From: Streptomyces chattanoogensis
GTDB taxonomy: Bacteria > Actinomycetota > Actinomycetes > Streptomycetales > Streptomycetaceae
DNA length: 64,000 bases
Direction of reading: 5' to 3'
NCBI RefSeq assembly: GCF_001294335.1
Contig: NZ_LGKG01000024.1
Coordinates: 1 to 64,000, forward strand
The position numbers and the translations under genes were made by a program. The notes beneath the pieces were generated by a model that had not been told where the DNA came from, did no database searches, and worked only from the letters and a program-made list of their open reading frames with translations. Shown here one piece after another: positions 7,153 to 15,291 of this stretch. The stretch's first letter is position 1. Each line of letters begins with the position of its first letter.

Positions 7153-8571
7153 GTGACCACCCGCCGGCCCCTGCGCTATTGCGGTGCGACCGCCGCGCTG
7201 TCCGTCGCCCTGCTGTTGTCCTCCTGCACGGTCGGGGCGACGGCCGTCAAAGGGGCGGCGGGCTCCGGCGGGGTCGGCGACCCCCTGTTCCCGGCGCTCG
7301 GCAACGGCGGCTATCAGGTCACCCACTACGGGCTGGACCTCGACTACGACGTGAAGAAACGGTACTTGGACGCGACCGCCCAGATCACGGCCAAGGCCGA
7401 GCAGAATCTGCGGTCCTTCAAGCTCGACCTGCAGGGGCTGAAGGTGTCCGGTGTGCAGGTCGACACCGCGAACGCCGACTTCTCCCGCAAGGGGCACAAG
7501 CTGACGGTGACGCCCGTCGCCGTGCTCCGCAAGGGCGAAACGTTCCGTATCACCGTCAGGTACCACGGGACCCCGCAGGAGATCATGGACCCGGACAAGA
7601 CGACGGAGGGGTGGGTCAAGACCCCCGACGGTGCGTTCGTGTCCGGGGAGCCGGAGGGGTCCATGTCCTGGTTCCCCGGCAACAACCACCCCGGCGACAA
7701 GGCCTTGTACGACTTCAGGATCACCGTGCCGAACGGCTACACGGCCGTCGCCAACGGGGAGTTGCGGTCGCGGAAGACCGCCAAGGGCCGTACGACGTTC
7801 GTGTGGCACAACGGTCTGCCGATGGCCAGCTATCTGGCGACCGCGTCCATCGGGAAGTTCCGCTTCACCGAGGACCGGATGCCCGACGGGCTCCCGCTGT
7901 ACGAGGCGGTGGACCCGGCGGAGGCGGCGGGCAGCAAGAAAGCCCTGAGCCGGCTGCCGGAGATCATCAAGTGGGAGCGCGGGCTGTTCGGCCCGTACCC
8001 CTTCCGGTCGGCGGGTGCGATCGTCGACGACACCCCGCCGCGGATCGACTGGCTGGCCCTGGAGAGCCAGACCAAGCCGGTCTACGCCGGGGCGCCGGAC
8101 ACCGTGACGGTGGTGCACGAGATGTCCCACCAGTGGTTCGGCGATTCGGTGACGCCGAAGACCTGGCAGGACACCTGGCTCAACGAGGGCTTCGCGACCT
8201 ACACCGAATGGCTGTGGGAGCAGCACGAGGACGAGGACGGCAAGACGCCCCAGCAGCAGTTCGACGCGCTCTACAAGAAGGGCCCGAAGGACACGCTGTG
8301 GGCGTACCCGCCGGGCAAGCCGGGCAAGGGGGCGAACGTGACCGGGGATGCCGTCTACTACCGTGGCGCCATGGTGCTCCAGCAGCTGCGGAACGCCGTC
8401 GGTGACAAGACCTTCTTCCGGATCCTCAAGGAGTGGCCCGCCAAGTACCGCTACGGCAATGCCGATTCGGCGGACTTCATCGCCTTCTGCCAGCAGCGGA
8501 CGGACAAGGATCTGACGGAACTGTTCGATGTCTGGCTGTACGGGAAGGGCAAGCCGAAGCAGACGTTCTGA
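7153..8571 (+). CDS. M1-family zinc metallopeptidase, lipoprotein
   Basis: Predicted aminopeptidase-type enzyme anchored outside the membrane; 472 residues from GTG 7153 (GGGAG four bases upstream). The signal peptide ends in a lipobox (LLLSSC), so the mature protein should carry a lipid on Cys. The zinc site is H322-E-M-S-H326, with the third ligand in NEGFATYTEW about 20 residues on, the HExxH-x18-E pattern of M1 peptidases. The usual exopeptidase GxMxN motif is not obvious, and the protein is shorter than full aminopeptidase N. C-terminal helices (GAMVLQQLRNAVGDKTFFRIL) match the M1 catalytic domain. Confidence 0.92.
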   Translation: MTTRRPLRYCGATAALSVALLLSSCTVGATAVKGAAGSGGVGDPLFPALGNGGYQVTHYGLDLDYDVKKRYLDATAQITAKAEQNLRSFKLDLQGLKVSGVQVDTANADFSRKGHKLTVTPVAVLRKGETFRITVRYHGTPQEIMDPDKTTEGWVKTPDGAFVSGEPEGSMSWFPGNNHPGDKALYDFRITVPNGYTAVANGELRSRKTAKGRTTFVWHNGLPMASYLATASIGKFRFTEDRMPDGLPLYEAVDPAEAAGSKKALSRLPEIIKWERGLFGPYPFRSAGAIVDDTPPRIDWLALESQTKPVYAGAPDTVTVVHEMSHQWFGDSVTPKTWQDTWLNEGFATYTEWLWEQHEDEDGKTPQQQFDALYKKGPKDTLWAYPPGKPGKGANVTGDAVYYRGAMVLQQLRNAVGDKTFFRILKEWPAKYRYGNADSADFIAFCQQRTDKDLTELFDVWLYGKGKPKQTF

Positions 8572-8628
8572 GCACGGCTCGAGCGGCTGGTCCGAGCACG
8601 GCTTCAGCGGCCGGTCCGCGCACGGCTT

Positions 8629-9408
8629 TCACGACGGCACGGCCGGGCAGAGCGTGACGGTGAGGTCGACGCCGTACTCCTCCTGCACGATGCCGTCGGG
8701 GAAGGCGTCCAGCAGGGCGGTCCGTTCGTCCTCCAGGATGGCGGCGGCGGTCGCGGGGGCGACGACGGCGAGCTGGGAGTGGCTGCCGAGCATGGCGAGG
8801 TGGGTGTCCAGGGGCACCGGCCGGGTCCATTCGGCCGCCCGGAACGCGGACCGCAGGCCGTGGCGGCGGAAGAGGGCGTCGGGGTCGTCGGTGACGCGGT
8901 GGCGGTCGTAGCCGGGGAGCCGGCGGGCGAGCCGGGCTTCCTGGTCGGCGGCCCAGCCGGTCTCCCGGTAGGGGATGTTCCACCACAGGGCGAGCGCGCC
9001 ACCGGGCCGCAGCACCCTCATGGCCTCCGGGACCGAGCGGGCCGGATCGGTCCAGTGCCAGGCCTGGGCGTAGCAGACGACGTCGAAGGCGGCGGTGTCG
9101 GGGAAGGGCAGAGCGTCGCCGACGGCGCGGACCAGCGGGATGCCGGGGAGGTCGGCGCGCAGCTGCGCGGCCATTCCGGCGCCCGGTTCGACGGCGATGA
9201 CCTGCGCGCCGCGGGCCGCGAGCAGCCTGGTGGCGATACCGGTGCCGGCGCCGACGTCCAGCGTTCGGGCCCCCTTGAGGGAGCGGCCGGCCGCCTCTTC
9301 GATCGCGTCGAAGAGCTGTGGCGGGTAGCCGGGGCGGGATGCCGCGTACTGGGCGGCCACGGAGTCGAAGGAGCGGGCGCGGGCGGCGTGGTGGGGGTCA
9401 TGAGGCAT
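8629..9408 (-). CDS. Class I SAM-dependent methyltransferase
   Basis: Predicted 259-residue small-molecule methyltransferase of the UbiE/type 11 group. The start at ATG 9408 is chosen because AGGA lies 8 bases upstream; an ATG at 9417 has no spacing to that site. Motif I is ARTLDVGAGTGIATRLLAARG, followed by VIAVEP (motif II acidic residue), GDALPFPDTAAFDVV and RVLRPGGALALWW. An AWHW motif after the SAM domain is common in this subfamily. The substrate cannot be told. It is convergent with the M1 peptidase and divergent from the GH-like gene at 9541. Confidence 0.88.
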   Translation of the reverse strand: MPHDPHHAARARSFDSVAAQYAASRPGYPPQLFDAIEEAAGRSLKGARTLDVGAGTGIATRLLAARGAQVIAVEPGAGMAAQLRADLPGIPLVRAVGDALPFPDTAAFDVVCYAQAWHWTDPARSVPEAMRVLRPGGALALWWNIPYRETGWAADQEARLARRLPGYDRHRVTDDPDALFRRHGLRSAFRAAEWTRPVPLDTHLAMLGSHSQLAVVAPATAAAILEDERTALLDAFPDGIVQEEYGVDLTVTLCPAVPS

Positions 9409-9540
9409 ATGAGCCATCCTGCCTGCGCCACGGAGGTGGGGCACCCGGATGGGGAACTTTCCGCTCAGGCTGGGGCGTTGAGCCCATCGCGAGGTCTTCA
9501 TCGGGCCTCATGGCTGCATCAACGGGGATGTGAGAGACGC

Positions 9541-10539
9541 ATGCGCGCACGGGGCATCAACTACGACACCGGGTTCCTTCCTGGTGAAGAGCTTTCTCGT
9601 AAGAGCTTCAGCGAGGAGGCGGTGCGCCGGGACATGACGGTGATCGCAGACGAGCTGCACTGCACCGCGATACGGATTTCCGGCGGGCACCCCGAGCGCT
9701 TGAGTACGGCGGCGCGGTATGCCGCGGAAGCGGGGCTCGAAGTGTGGTTCGCGCCGTTCCCGGTGGATCTCGGGCCGGCGGAGCTGCTGCCGTTCTTCGC
9801 GGAGTGCGCGGAGCGGGCCGAGGCCGTCCGGGCGGGCGGGGCCGAGGTGGTGTTCGTCGCCGGGTGCGAGATGAGTGCCTTCTGTGACGGCTTTATTCCG
9901 GGGGAGACGTACGGGGAGCGGCTGCGGGCGATGACCAGCGGCGACAAGGACTGGTGGATGTCGCTGGGCCCCGTGCAGGAACGGCTCAACGGCTTCCTCG
10001 CGGAGGTGGCGGAGGTGGTCCGGGGGCGGTTCGGCGGCCGGGTCACCTATGCCTCGGGGCCGTGGGAGTCCGTCGACTGGCGGCCGTTCGATGTCGTCGG
10101 TGTGGATGCGTACCGGGCGAAGTACAACGCCGGCACCTTCCGGGACGAGCTGCGCGGGCACTTCGCCCATGGCAAGCCGGTCGTGGTGACCGAATTCGGC
10201 ACCTGTCCCTACCGGGGCGCGGGTGAGCGGGGCGGCATCGCCTGGCAGCCGCCCGCGGACGCGGTGCCGGACGAGGACGAACAGGTGCGCTATCTGACGG
10301 AGCTGCTGGACGTCTTCGAGGAGGAGGGCGTGGACACCGCGCTGTGGTTCACCTTCGCCGGGTTCGGCAAGGCGTCCGACGGGGACGGTCCTTCCGCCCC
10401 CGACGACCTCTCCTCGTACGGGGTGGTGCGGATGGTCGGCGCGGAGCGGTGGGTGCCGCGCCGGGTGTTCCACACGATGGCGGCCCGGTACGCACAGGCC
10501 ATACCTGCGCCGGAGGGCGAGCGCCGGGCCAGGCCCTAG
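9541..10539 (+). CDS. TIM-barrel, glycoside-hydrolase-like protein (often labelled abortive infection protein)
   Basis: A 332-residue protein beginning MRARGINYDTGF. I recall close relatives in Streptomyces being annotated as abortive infection proteins, but nothing in the sequence supports a phage role. It reads instead as a beta/alpha barrel of the glycoside hydrolase kind: INYDTGF on strand 1, a middle strand ending FVAGCEMSAF, WESVDWRPFDVVGVDAYRAKYN, the strand PVVVTEFGTCPY with a glutamate placed like a catalytic nucleophile, and ALWFTFAGFG near the end. There is no signal peptide, so it should be cytoplasmic. The substrate is unknown. It overlaps the next, convergent gene by four bases. 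Confidence 0.7.
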   Translation: MRARGINYDTGFLPGEELSRKSFSEEAVRRDMTVIADELHCTAIRISGGHPERLSTAARYAAEAGLEVWFAPFPVDLGPAELLPFFAECAERAEAVRAGGAEVVFVAGCEMSAFCDGFIPGETYGERLRAMTSGDKDWWMSLGPVQERLNGFLAEVAEVVRGRFGGRVTYASGPWESVDWRPFDVVGVDAYRAKYNAGTFRDELRGHFAHGKPVVVTEFGTCPYRGAGERGGIAWQPPADAVPDEDEQVRYLTELLDVFEEEGVDTALWFTFAGFGKASDGDGPSAPDDLSSYGVVRMVGAERWVPRRVFHTMAARYAQAIPAPEGERRARP

Positions 10540-11063
10540 CCGCGCTTCTTCCCCTTCGGCCGCGGCTTCTTCGCGGCCGGGTTGCCGGTACGGGCGGTGC
10601 GCCGCCGCTCATGGCGTTCGCGGGCCGCCTCGTACTCGGCGCGGTGCAGTTTCTCGCCGGGCGCCTCGATGAGGCTGCGGCAGAAGTAGGCCAGCAGCGA
10701 GCCGATGAAGCCGATGAGCATCAGGCTGTGTGCGGATTTGTCGGCGGCGCTCTCGGACGAAGGGTCGGGGCGCCGGACGAAGCCGTCCCAGGTGCGGCGG
10801 AAGGCGAGGGCGCTGCAGATGGCGAAGCCGGCGACGACGAGGACGTTGACGAGCGGGCCGACGCCGCCGAATTCCAGGCCCTGGAAGGCGAAACGCAGGA
10901 CGAGCGCGCCGACGGCGGCCAGCACGAGCGAGCCCACCGCGACGGCGGCCCGGCGCAGGACGTAGCCGCCGCCGTGGTGGACCCAGGTGGTGCCGAAGAA
11001 CCGGATCTCCTCCGGTTCCGGGCCGTCCCGCTCCGGGCCGCCGGGGGTCTGCGCATCGCTCAT
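10536..11063 (-). CDS. Small membrane protein, function unknown
   Basis: Predicted 175-residue protein starting at ATG 11063. An acidic N-terminus is followed by two membrane segments (VAVGSLVLAAVGALVLRFAF and GPLVNVLVVAGFAICSALAF), a cytoplasmic loop and a third hydrophobic stretch (SLMLIGFIGSLLAYF). The C-terminal about 40 residues are very basic (RERHERRRTARTG, KKPRPKGKKRG), as if they contact nucleic acid or lipid head groups. The family is not recognised beyond being a conserved actinobacterial membrane protein. Confidence 0.7.
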   Translation of the reverse strand: MSDAQTPGGPERDGPEPEEIRFFGTTWVHHGGGYVLRRAAVAVGSLVLAAVGALVLRFAFQGLEFGGVGPLVNVLVVAGFAICSALAFRRTWDGFVRRPDPSSESAADKSAHSLMLIGFIGSLLAYFCRSLIEAPGEKLHRAEYEAARERHERRRTARTGNPAAKKPRPKGKKRG

Positions 11064-11103
11064 GGCATCGATTATCCCCGGTGGCCGGCCGGCTCGGCCG
11101 ATC

Positions 11104-11493
11104 TCAGCTGGTGCAGCTCGGTGCGACCGGCCCGTCACTGCCCGTACGGACATAGGCGTCGGAGACGAACTCGCCGGGCCCGATGCTGTCCCAGATGTCC
11201 GTGGTGCCGTAGGGGCCGGTGATCCGCTGGCCGCGCCGCTGGCAGCGGATCTCGATCCAGGAGCCGGGCGCCAGCTTCCCGACGACCGGGTAGGTGGTGC
11301 TGGGGCCGCCGCGGACCTTGAGCTGCTGGCCGGACGCGATCTGGAAGCTGCGCCGGGTGGCCGCCATAACGGCCGGCGCGGCGGCATCGCCGGTGCCCTC
11401 CGCCTCGCCGGCCACGCTGCCGTCCATGTCGTCGTCCAGCTTGCCGACGACCGCGTCCAGGTCCAGGTAGTCGTGATGGTCCTGTGTGCTCAT
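11104..11493 (-). CDS. SH3-like domain protein
   Basis: Predicted 129-residue protein from ATG 11493, with GGAGCAGGAA just upstream. The N-terminal 45 residues are acidic and probably disordered. Residues 50-120 form a bacterial SH3-like domain (LKVRGGPSTTYPVVGKLAPGSWIEIRCQRRGQ, then FVSDAYVRTG), a fold that usually binds cell-wall peptides or partner proteins. No signal peptide is visible, so the location is uncertain. The gene is divergent from the kinase at 11730, and a tandem repeat fills the gap between them. Confidence 0.7.
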   Translation of the reverse strand: MSTQDHHDYLDLDAVVGKLDDDMDGSVAGEAEGTGDAAAPAVMAATRRSFQIASGQQLKVRGGPSTTYPVVGKLAPGSWIEIRCQRRGQRITGPYGTTDIWDSIGPGEFVSDAYVRTGSDGPVAPSCTS

Positions 11494-11507
11494 TTCCTGC
11501 TCCCCCG

Positions 11508-11581
11508 TTGATGACTGCCGTGTTGATGACGGCGTGTTGATGACTGCCGTGTTGAGTACTGGCGCGTTGATGACTGCCGTG
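11508..11581. repeat. GTTGATGACTGCCGT tandem repeat between divergent genes
   Basis: The 15-base unit GTTGATGACTGCCGT occurs three times with two degenerate copies between (period about 14-15 bases). The array lies immediately upstream of the SH3 gene start and upstream of the kinase gene, a position suited to a multi-copy protein-binding site. It may equally be a slippage-expanded spacer. Confidence 0.75.
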
Positions 11582-11729
11582 TGGTCCGTCGCCGCCCGTC
11601 GTGCCGGGCGTTTTCGGACGCGCAACGCGCACGCTAGCAAGCCTCATTCATCTCGTACGGGTCATCGACTAGGCTCCGCGCGTCGCACCTGCGGCCGAAT
11701 TGCAGAGGGTAGGACACGGGGGTGGAAGG

Positions 11730-14018
11730 ATGCCGCCGCTGCGTGATTCCGGGGTCGGCCCGGAAGCGGAGCGTCCGGAATACGCCGGGCAATATCGCCT
11801 GGAGGCACGGCTGGGCGCCGGCGGTATGGGCGTGGTCCATCTGGCGCGCTCGTCCTCCGGGCTGCTGCTCGCGGTCAAGGTCATCCACGCGGAATTCGCC
11901 CAGGACCCGGAGTTCCGGGGGCGGTTCCGGCAGGAGGTGGCGGCCGCGCGGCGGGTCAGCGGGGCCTTTACGGCGCCGGTCGTGGACGCCGATCCGGATG
12001 CCGAACGGCCCTGGATGGCGACCTTGCACATTCCCGGTCCGACCCTCTCCGAACATGTGAAGCGGAACGGCCCGCTGCCGCCCGCCGAGGTGCGGCGGCT
12101 GGCCTCCGGCCTCGCCGAGGCGCTGCGCGACATCCACCGCGCCGGGGTCGTCCACCGCGATCTGAAGCCGGGAAACGTACTGCTGGCCGCCGACGGCCCG
12201 AAAGTCATCGATTTCGGTATCTCACGGCCGTCCGACAGTGAAATGCGCACCGAAACCGGCAAGTTGATCGGTACACCGCCGTTCATGGCGCCCGAGCAGT
12301 TCCAGCGGCCGCGCGAGGTGGGCCCGGCGGCGGATGTGTTCGCGCTGGGGTCGGTGCTGGTGCACGCGGCGACCGGGAGCGGGCCGTTCGACTCGGAGAG
12401 CCCGTATCTGGTGGCGTACCAGGTGGTGCACGACGAGGCGGATCTGGCGGGCGTGCCGGAAGAACTGGTGCCGCTGATCGAGAGCTGCCTGGCGAAGGAT
12501 CCGGCGGACCGTCCGACACCGGGCGAGCTGATGGAGCTGCTGCACACCGAGCTGCACACGGAGATCGATCTCGACCTGCCCGCGCTCCCCACGGACCCGC
12601 ACGGCAGGAAGTCCCCGGCAGGCGCCCTGACAGCCGCGCGGATACCCGCCCAACGGCAGCCCGTCCCGCCCGATTCCGCACCGTCGCGCGCCGAGGTCAC
12701 GCATGTCCGGGCGGCGGTGTCGGCACCGGCCGGACCGCCGCCGCCCGACGTCGACGACGCCGAAACCCGCCCGAAAACCCGCCCGGAAGAGGACACCGCC
12801 CCGAAGGCGCGCCGCCGGCTCGTCTGGGCCGCCGTGGCGCTGCTCGTCGCCGGGGCCGGGACGTTCGCGGGCGTGCGGGCCCTGTCGTCCGACGGGCAGG
12901 GACTCCAGACCCGTCCGCCGTCGGCCGCCTCCACCGAGGTGCGCCCCTGGCACACCACGCTCCTCGAACGCCCCGACGGCCACAAATCCGAGATGCCGTT
13001 CTGCACGGCCGGCTCCGGAGCCGTCTTCTGCTCCCAGTCCGGCCTGCGCGCGGCGCGTCTCGACGCCGGCACCGGGCGCGCGGCATGGCACCGTACCGGC
13101 CGGACCGCCGCCGTCACCGATGCCCCGCCGACCGCCCCGGTGCTCTCCGGCGGGCTGCTGTACGTCCGTACGCCCGACCTCCGGCGGCTGGAGGCCCTCG
13201 ATCCCTCCGCCAAGGGCCGGGGCGCCACCCGCTGGAGCCAGGACCTCACCGCGTACGAGGGCGGGGCGGCCGTCATCGGCGACCGGATACTGCTGTGTGC
13301 CGGGGACGGCACGGTGACGGCCCTGGACAGCGCGACCCATGAGCGCCGCTGGCACAAGCGCTTCCCGAAGCACACACCGCCGCGCTTCTTCTCGTACGGC
13401 GACGCCCGCACCGCCTACGCCGTCGACCTGACCCCCGACAGCACCGGCACCCAGGTCACCGCCATCGCCCCGGCGGACGGCTCGGTCCGCTGGTCGCGCC
13501 GGCTGCCCGGCATGCTCAACCTGGCCGGCGTCGGCGGCTCCGGCGCCCTCTACTTCACCGCCGTCGACCCCATGCACCCCTACACCACCACCGCCGTGGT
13601 CCGCTACGACCCGGAGACCCGGCAGACCCACCGCACCCGGCTGGCCGCACCGCTCGACGGAACGGTGCGGGCGGTGGTGCAGGGCGAGACGGTGTACGTG
13701 CTCGCCGAGGGCGGCCAGCTGCAGGCCCTCGGGAAGCGCAAGTGGAGCACGGAGACGTCGGTCAGCCGGGGCTCGGCGCCCGTGGTGAACGGCGACCGCC
13801 TGTATTTCACCGCGGCGGACGGACGGCTCCTGGCCGTGGACACCCGCTCCGGCTCACTGGTCGGCCAGACCCCGCCCCGCCTGGCCGCCGACCGCCGCAA
13901 CGGCTTCCTGGACTCGCTGCCCGCCCCGGTGATGGACGCCCGCGGCCGCCGGATCTATGCGGCGGCGCCCGACGGGACCGTGTTCGCGGCGGATCCGAAG
14001 GACCCCGGGAACTGGTGA
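11730..14018 (+). CDS. Receptor-type Ser/Thr protein kinase with PQQ-like beta-propeller ectodomain
   Basis: Membrane kinase of 762 residues. The start at ATG 11730 gives the family-typical MPPLRDSG beginning, although GGAAGG directly abuts it. The kinase domain (about 15-275) has the glycine loop GAGGMGVVHLA, ATP-binding Lys50, catalytic Asp144 in HRDLKPGN, the metal-binding DFG Asp161 and GTPPFMAPEQ. A Pro-rich linker leads to one membrane segment (RRLVWAAVALLVAGAGTFAG, about residue 370). The outer about 370 residues contain repeated beta-propeller blades of the PQQ type (GTGRAAWHR, PVLSGGLLYV, DGTVTALDSATHERRW, RLYFTAADGRLLAVDTRSG). It probably senses an extracellular ligand; ligand and targets are unknown. 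Confidence 0.92.
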   Translation: MPPLRDSGVGPEAERPEYAGQYRLEARLGAGGMGVVHLARSSSGLLLAVKVIHAEFAQDPEFRGRFRQEVAAARRVSGAFTAPVVDADPDAERPWMATLHIPGPTLSEHVKRNGPLPPAEVRRLASGLAEALRDIHRAGVVHRDLKPGNVLLAADGPKVIDFGISRPSDSEMRTETGKLIGTPPFMAPEQFQRPREVGPAADVFALGSVLVHAATGSGPFDSESPYLVAYQVVHDEADLAGVPEELVPLIESCLAKDPADRPTPGELMELLHTELHTEIDLDLPALPTDPHGRKSPAGALTAARIPAQRQPVPPDSAPSRAEVTHVRAAVSAPAGPPPPDVDDAETRPKTRPEEDTAPKARRRLVWAAVALLVAGAGTFAGVRALSSDGQGLQTRPPSAASTEVRPWHTTLLERPDGHKSEMPFCTAGSGAVFCSQSGLRAARLDAGTGRAAWHRTGRTAAVTDAPPTAPVLSGGLLYVRTPDLRRLEALDPSAKGRGATRWSQDLTAYEGGAAVIGDRILLCAGDGTVTALDSATHERRWHKRFPKHTPPRFFSYGDARTAYAVDLTPDSTGTQVTAIAPADGSVRWSRRLPGMLNLAGVGGSGALYFTAVDPMHPYTTTAVVRYDPETRQTHRTRLAAPLDGTVRAVVQGETVYVLAEGGQLQALGKRKWSTETSVSRGSAPVVNGDRLYFTAADGRLLAVDTRSGSLVGQTPPRLAADRRNGFLDSLPAPVMDARGRRIYAAAPDGTVFAADPKDPGNW

Positions 14019-14037
14019 CGTCGGGACGCCCGCCGGA

Positions 14038-14460
14038 TCAGTGGGTCACGAGGGAGAGCACCCTCCGGATGCCGGCCCACACATCCTCTTCGTACGGCAT
14101 GGCCTTCCGCGCCCGACCGTAGTGGTTGTGCCTCTCCGCCGTCTTGACGTCGTCCGCGATGGAGTCGAGGCGGTGCCGGATCTCCCGCTCGTCACGTACG
14201 CCCCGGCAATCCCGGTGCTGGGCATCGCGGATCGCGGTCCAGGTCTTGCGGTTGTAGTCAAAGGCCGTGCGGGGCCTGTGATGTCCATCGGCCTCGAGGG
14301 CCTTCTTGTTCAGCGACTGCGCCTTCTCCAGCGTCGAGACGCAGGCCGCCCGGCCACGGACCTCGGCGGCCGAAGCGACGGGCATGCTCACCGTTGTGGC
14401 GGCGAGTATGAGCATCCCGACCGCCGCTGCCTTCCTGAAGCTCCCCGTTTTCCCACGCAT
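14038..14460 (-). CDS. Small secreted protein, unknown function
   Basis: Predicted 140-residue protein. The start at ATG 14460 is chosen because GGGAG stands seven bases upstream. The N-terminus (RKAAAVGMLILAATTVSMPVASAAE) is an export signal ending in an ASA-A cleavage site. The mature part is helical and charged (ACVSTLEKAQSLNKKALEADG, REIRHRLDSIADDVKTAERHN), with two cysteines (AACVS and RDCRG) that could form a disulfide. No domain is recognised. It is convergent with the kinase gene. Confidence 0.6.
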   Translation of the reverse strand: MRGKTGSFRKAAAVGMLILAATTVSMPVASAAEVRGRAACVSTLEKAQSLNKKALEADGHHRPRTAFDYNRKTWTAIRDAQHRDCRGVRDEREIRHRLDSIADDVKTAERHNHYGRARKAMPYEEDVWAGIRRVLSLVTH

Positions 14461-14534
14461 GGTGATTCTCCCGATGTTGGTGGTCATCCAGCACCAACCA
14501 CCCTGCCGATCCCGCCGATTCGGCCACATCCTCT

Positions 14535-14915
14535 TCAGGTCGGAGCCGCACCCGCCGCAAGGCGGAGCGAAGTCGGTACGCGCGCATGACAGGGGCAGCT
14601 GCAGGCCTCCCACCGGACACCCGGAACCGAGATGACCTCGGGCTCCGGCGCGCCCTTGTCGCAGGTCGCGTGCGTACCGATGTGGCACGCCGGTGAGACG
14701 TAGGGGGTGGGCAGGTACGGCCGCACGGGCCGCAGCGGCGTGTCCAGGAACGGCCCTCCGGTGGCCGCGTCCTGGGCGTACGGGCTCTTGTGCCGCGGGA
14801 GCCTGCGGCGACGCGGGGCCGGGTCGGGTGCCGGTTGCGGCGGGGCGGCGGCACGGTGCCGCCCACCTGCGGGGAAGAGCCGGGTGAGGACCCGCCGTAC
14901 GAGCCGGCCGGTCAC
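14535..14915 (-). CDS. Small Cys/His-containing protein coupled to the upstream 69-residue gene
   Basis: Predicted 126-residue protein whose GTG start (14915) overlaps the stop of the preceding gene as GTGA, so the two are probably translated together. The N-terminal half is basic and proline-rich. The C-terminal half has CHIGTHATC and, 20 residues later, CSCPCH, a cluster of five Cys and two His that could bind zinc. Function unknown. The pair is divergent from the XRE regulator at 15292 and recalls small genes often seen beside XRE/DUF397 loci in Streptomyces. Confidence 0.55.
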   Translation of the reverse strand: MTGRLVRRVLTRLFPAGGRHRAAAPPQPAPDPAPRRRRLPRHKSPYAQDAATGGPFLDTPLRPVRPYLPTPYVSPACHIGTHATCDKGAPEPEVISVPGVRWEACSCPCHARVPTSLRLAAGAAPT

Positions 14916-15121
14916 CGCTCCGCCGCCCTCTTGAGCACGGCGATGAGCCGGTGGGCCGTCTCGAGGTTGCAGCGCCCCAGCTCGACGAGCGCGCGGGGCC
15001 AGGCGTCGCTCAGCCAGATGGGGTCGACGCCCAGCGATGGCAGCACGATGCCCACCTGCTTCAGTGCGGCTGCCAACTCGTCGCAGGCCGCCTGGGCTTC
15101 GGTGTGGGGTTCTGTGGTCAT
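14912..15121 (-). CDS. 69-residue helical protein beside an XRE regulator
   Basis: Starts at ATG 15121 and is mostly alpha-helical (EAQAACDELAAALKQVGIVLPSLGVDP, ALVELGRCNLETAHRLIAVLKRAAE). No motif assigns a function. Its stop overlaps the start of the next gene by four bases. The divergent arrangement with the XRE gene at 15292, across a 170-base gap, suggests that they may share regulation. Confidence 0.6.
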   Translation of the reverse strand: MTTEPHTEAQAACDELAAALKQVGIVLPSLGVDPIWLSDAWPRALVELGRCNLETAHRLIAVLKRAAER

Positions 15122-15242
15122 TTGGTGCGGCTCCCGTCTGCCGTTTCCGTGCGTGGCGCGCCGGACGGCAACTACCGTGAGTGGTCAGGCCGTTACGAGG
15201 ATGGACCGAGAAATGGGCGCGAAGGCCGTTTGCAGGCCGTAG

Positions 15243-15278
15243 TTCCACGCCCTGACCCGCAAATTCCACAAGTTCCAC
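15243..15278. promoter_or_regulatory. Three TTCCAC boxes upstream of the XRE gene
   Basis: TTCCAC occurs at 15243-15248, 15264-15269 and 15273-15278, the last two only 9 bases apart in an AATTCCACAAGTTCCAC context. They end directly before the GGAGGAGG ribosome binding site of the XRE gene. Direct repeats in this position could be an autoregulatory operator, but no binding protein is known. Confidence 0.35.
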
Positions 15279-15291
15279 GGAGGAGGGCGCC

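Noticed and set aside
5866..8226. Open frame of 786 codons on the minus strand
   Set aside because: It lies opposite the SulP and M1 genes, encodes only low-complexity R/P/G-rich text without domains, and is a high-GC antisense shadow.
9541..10539. Phage defence role for the abortive-infection-labelled gene
   Set aside because: The sequence reads as a glycoside-hydrolase-like barrel without any known abortive infection domain; the label appears to be inherited annotation.
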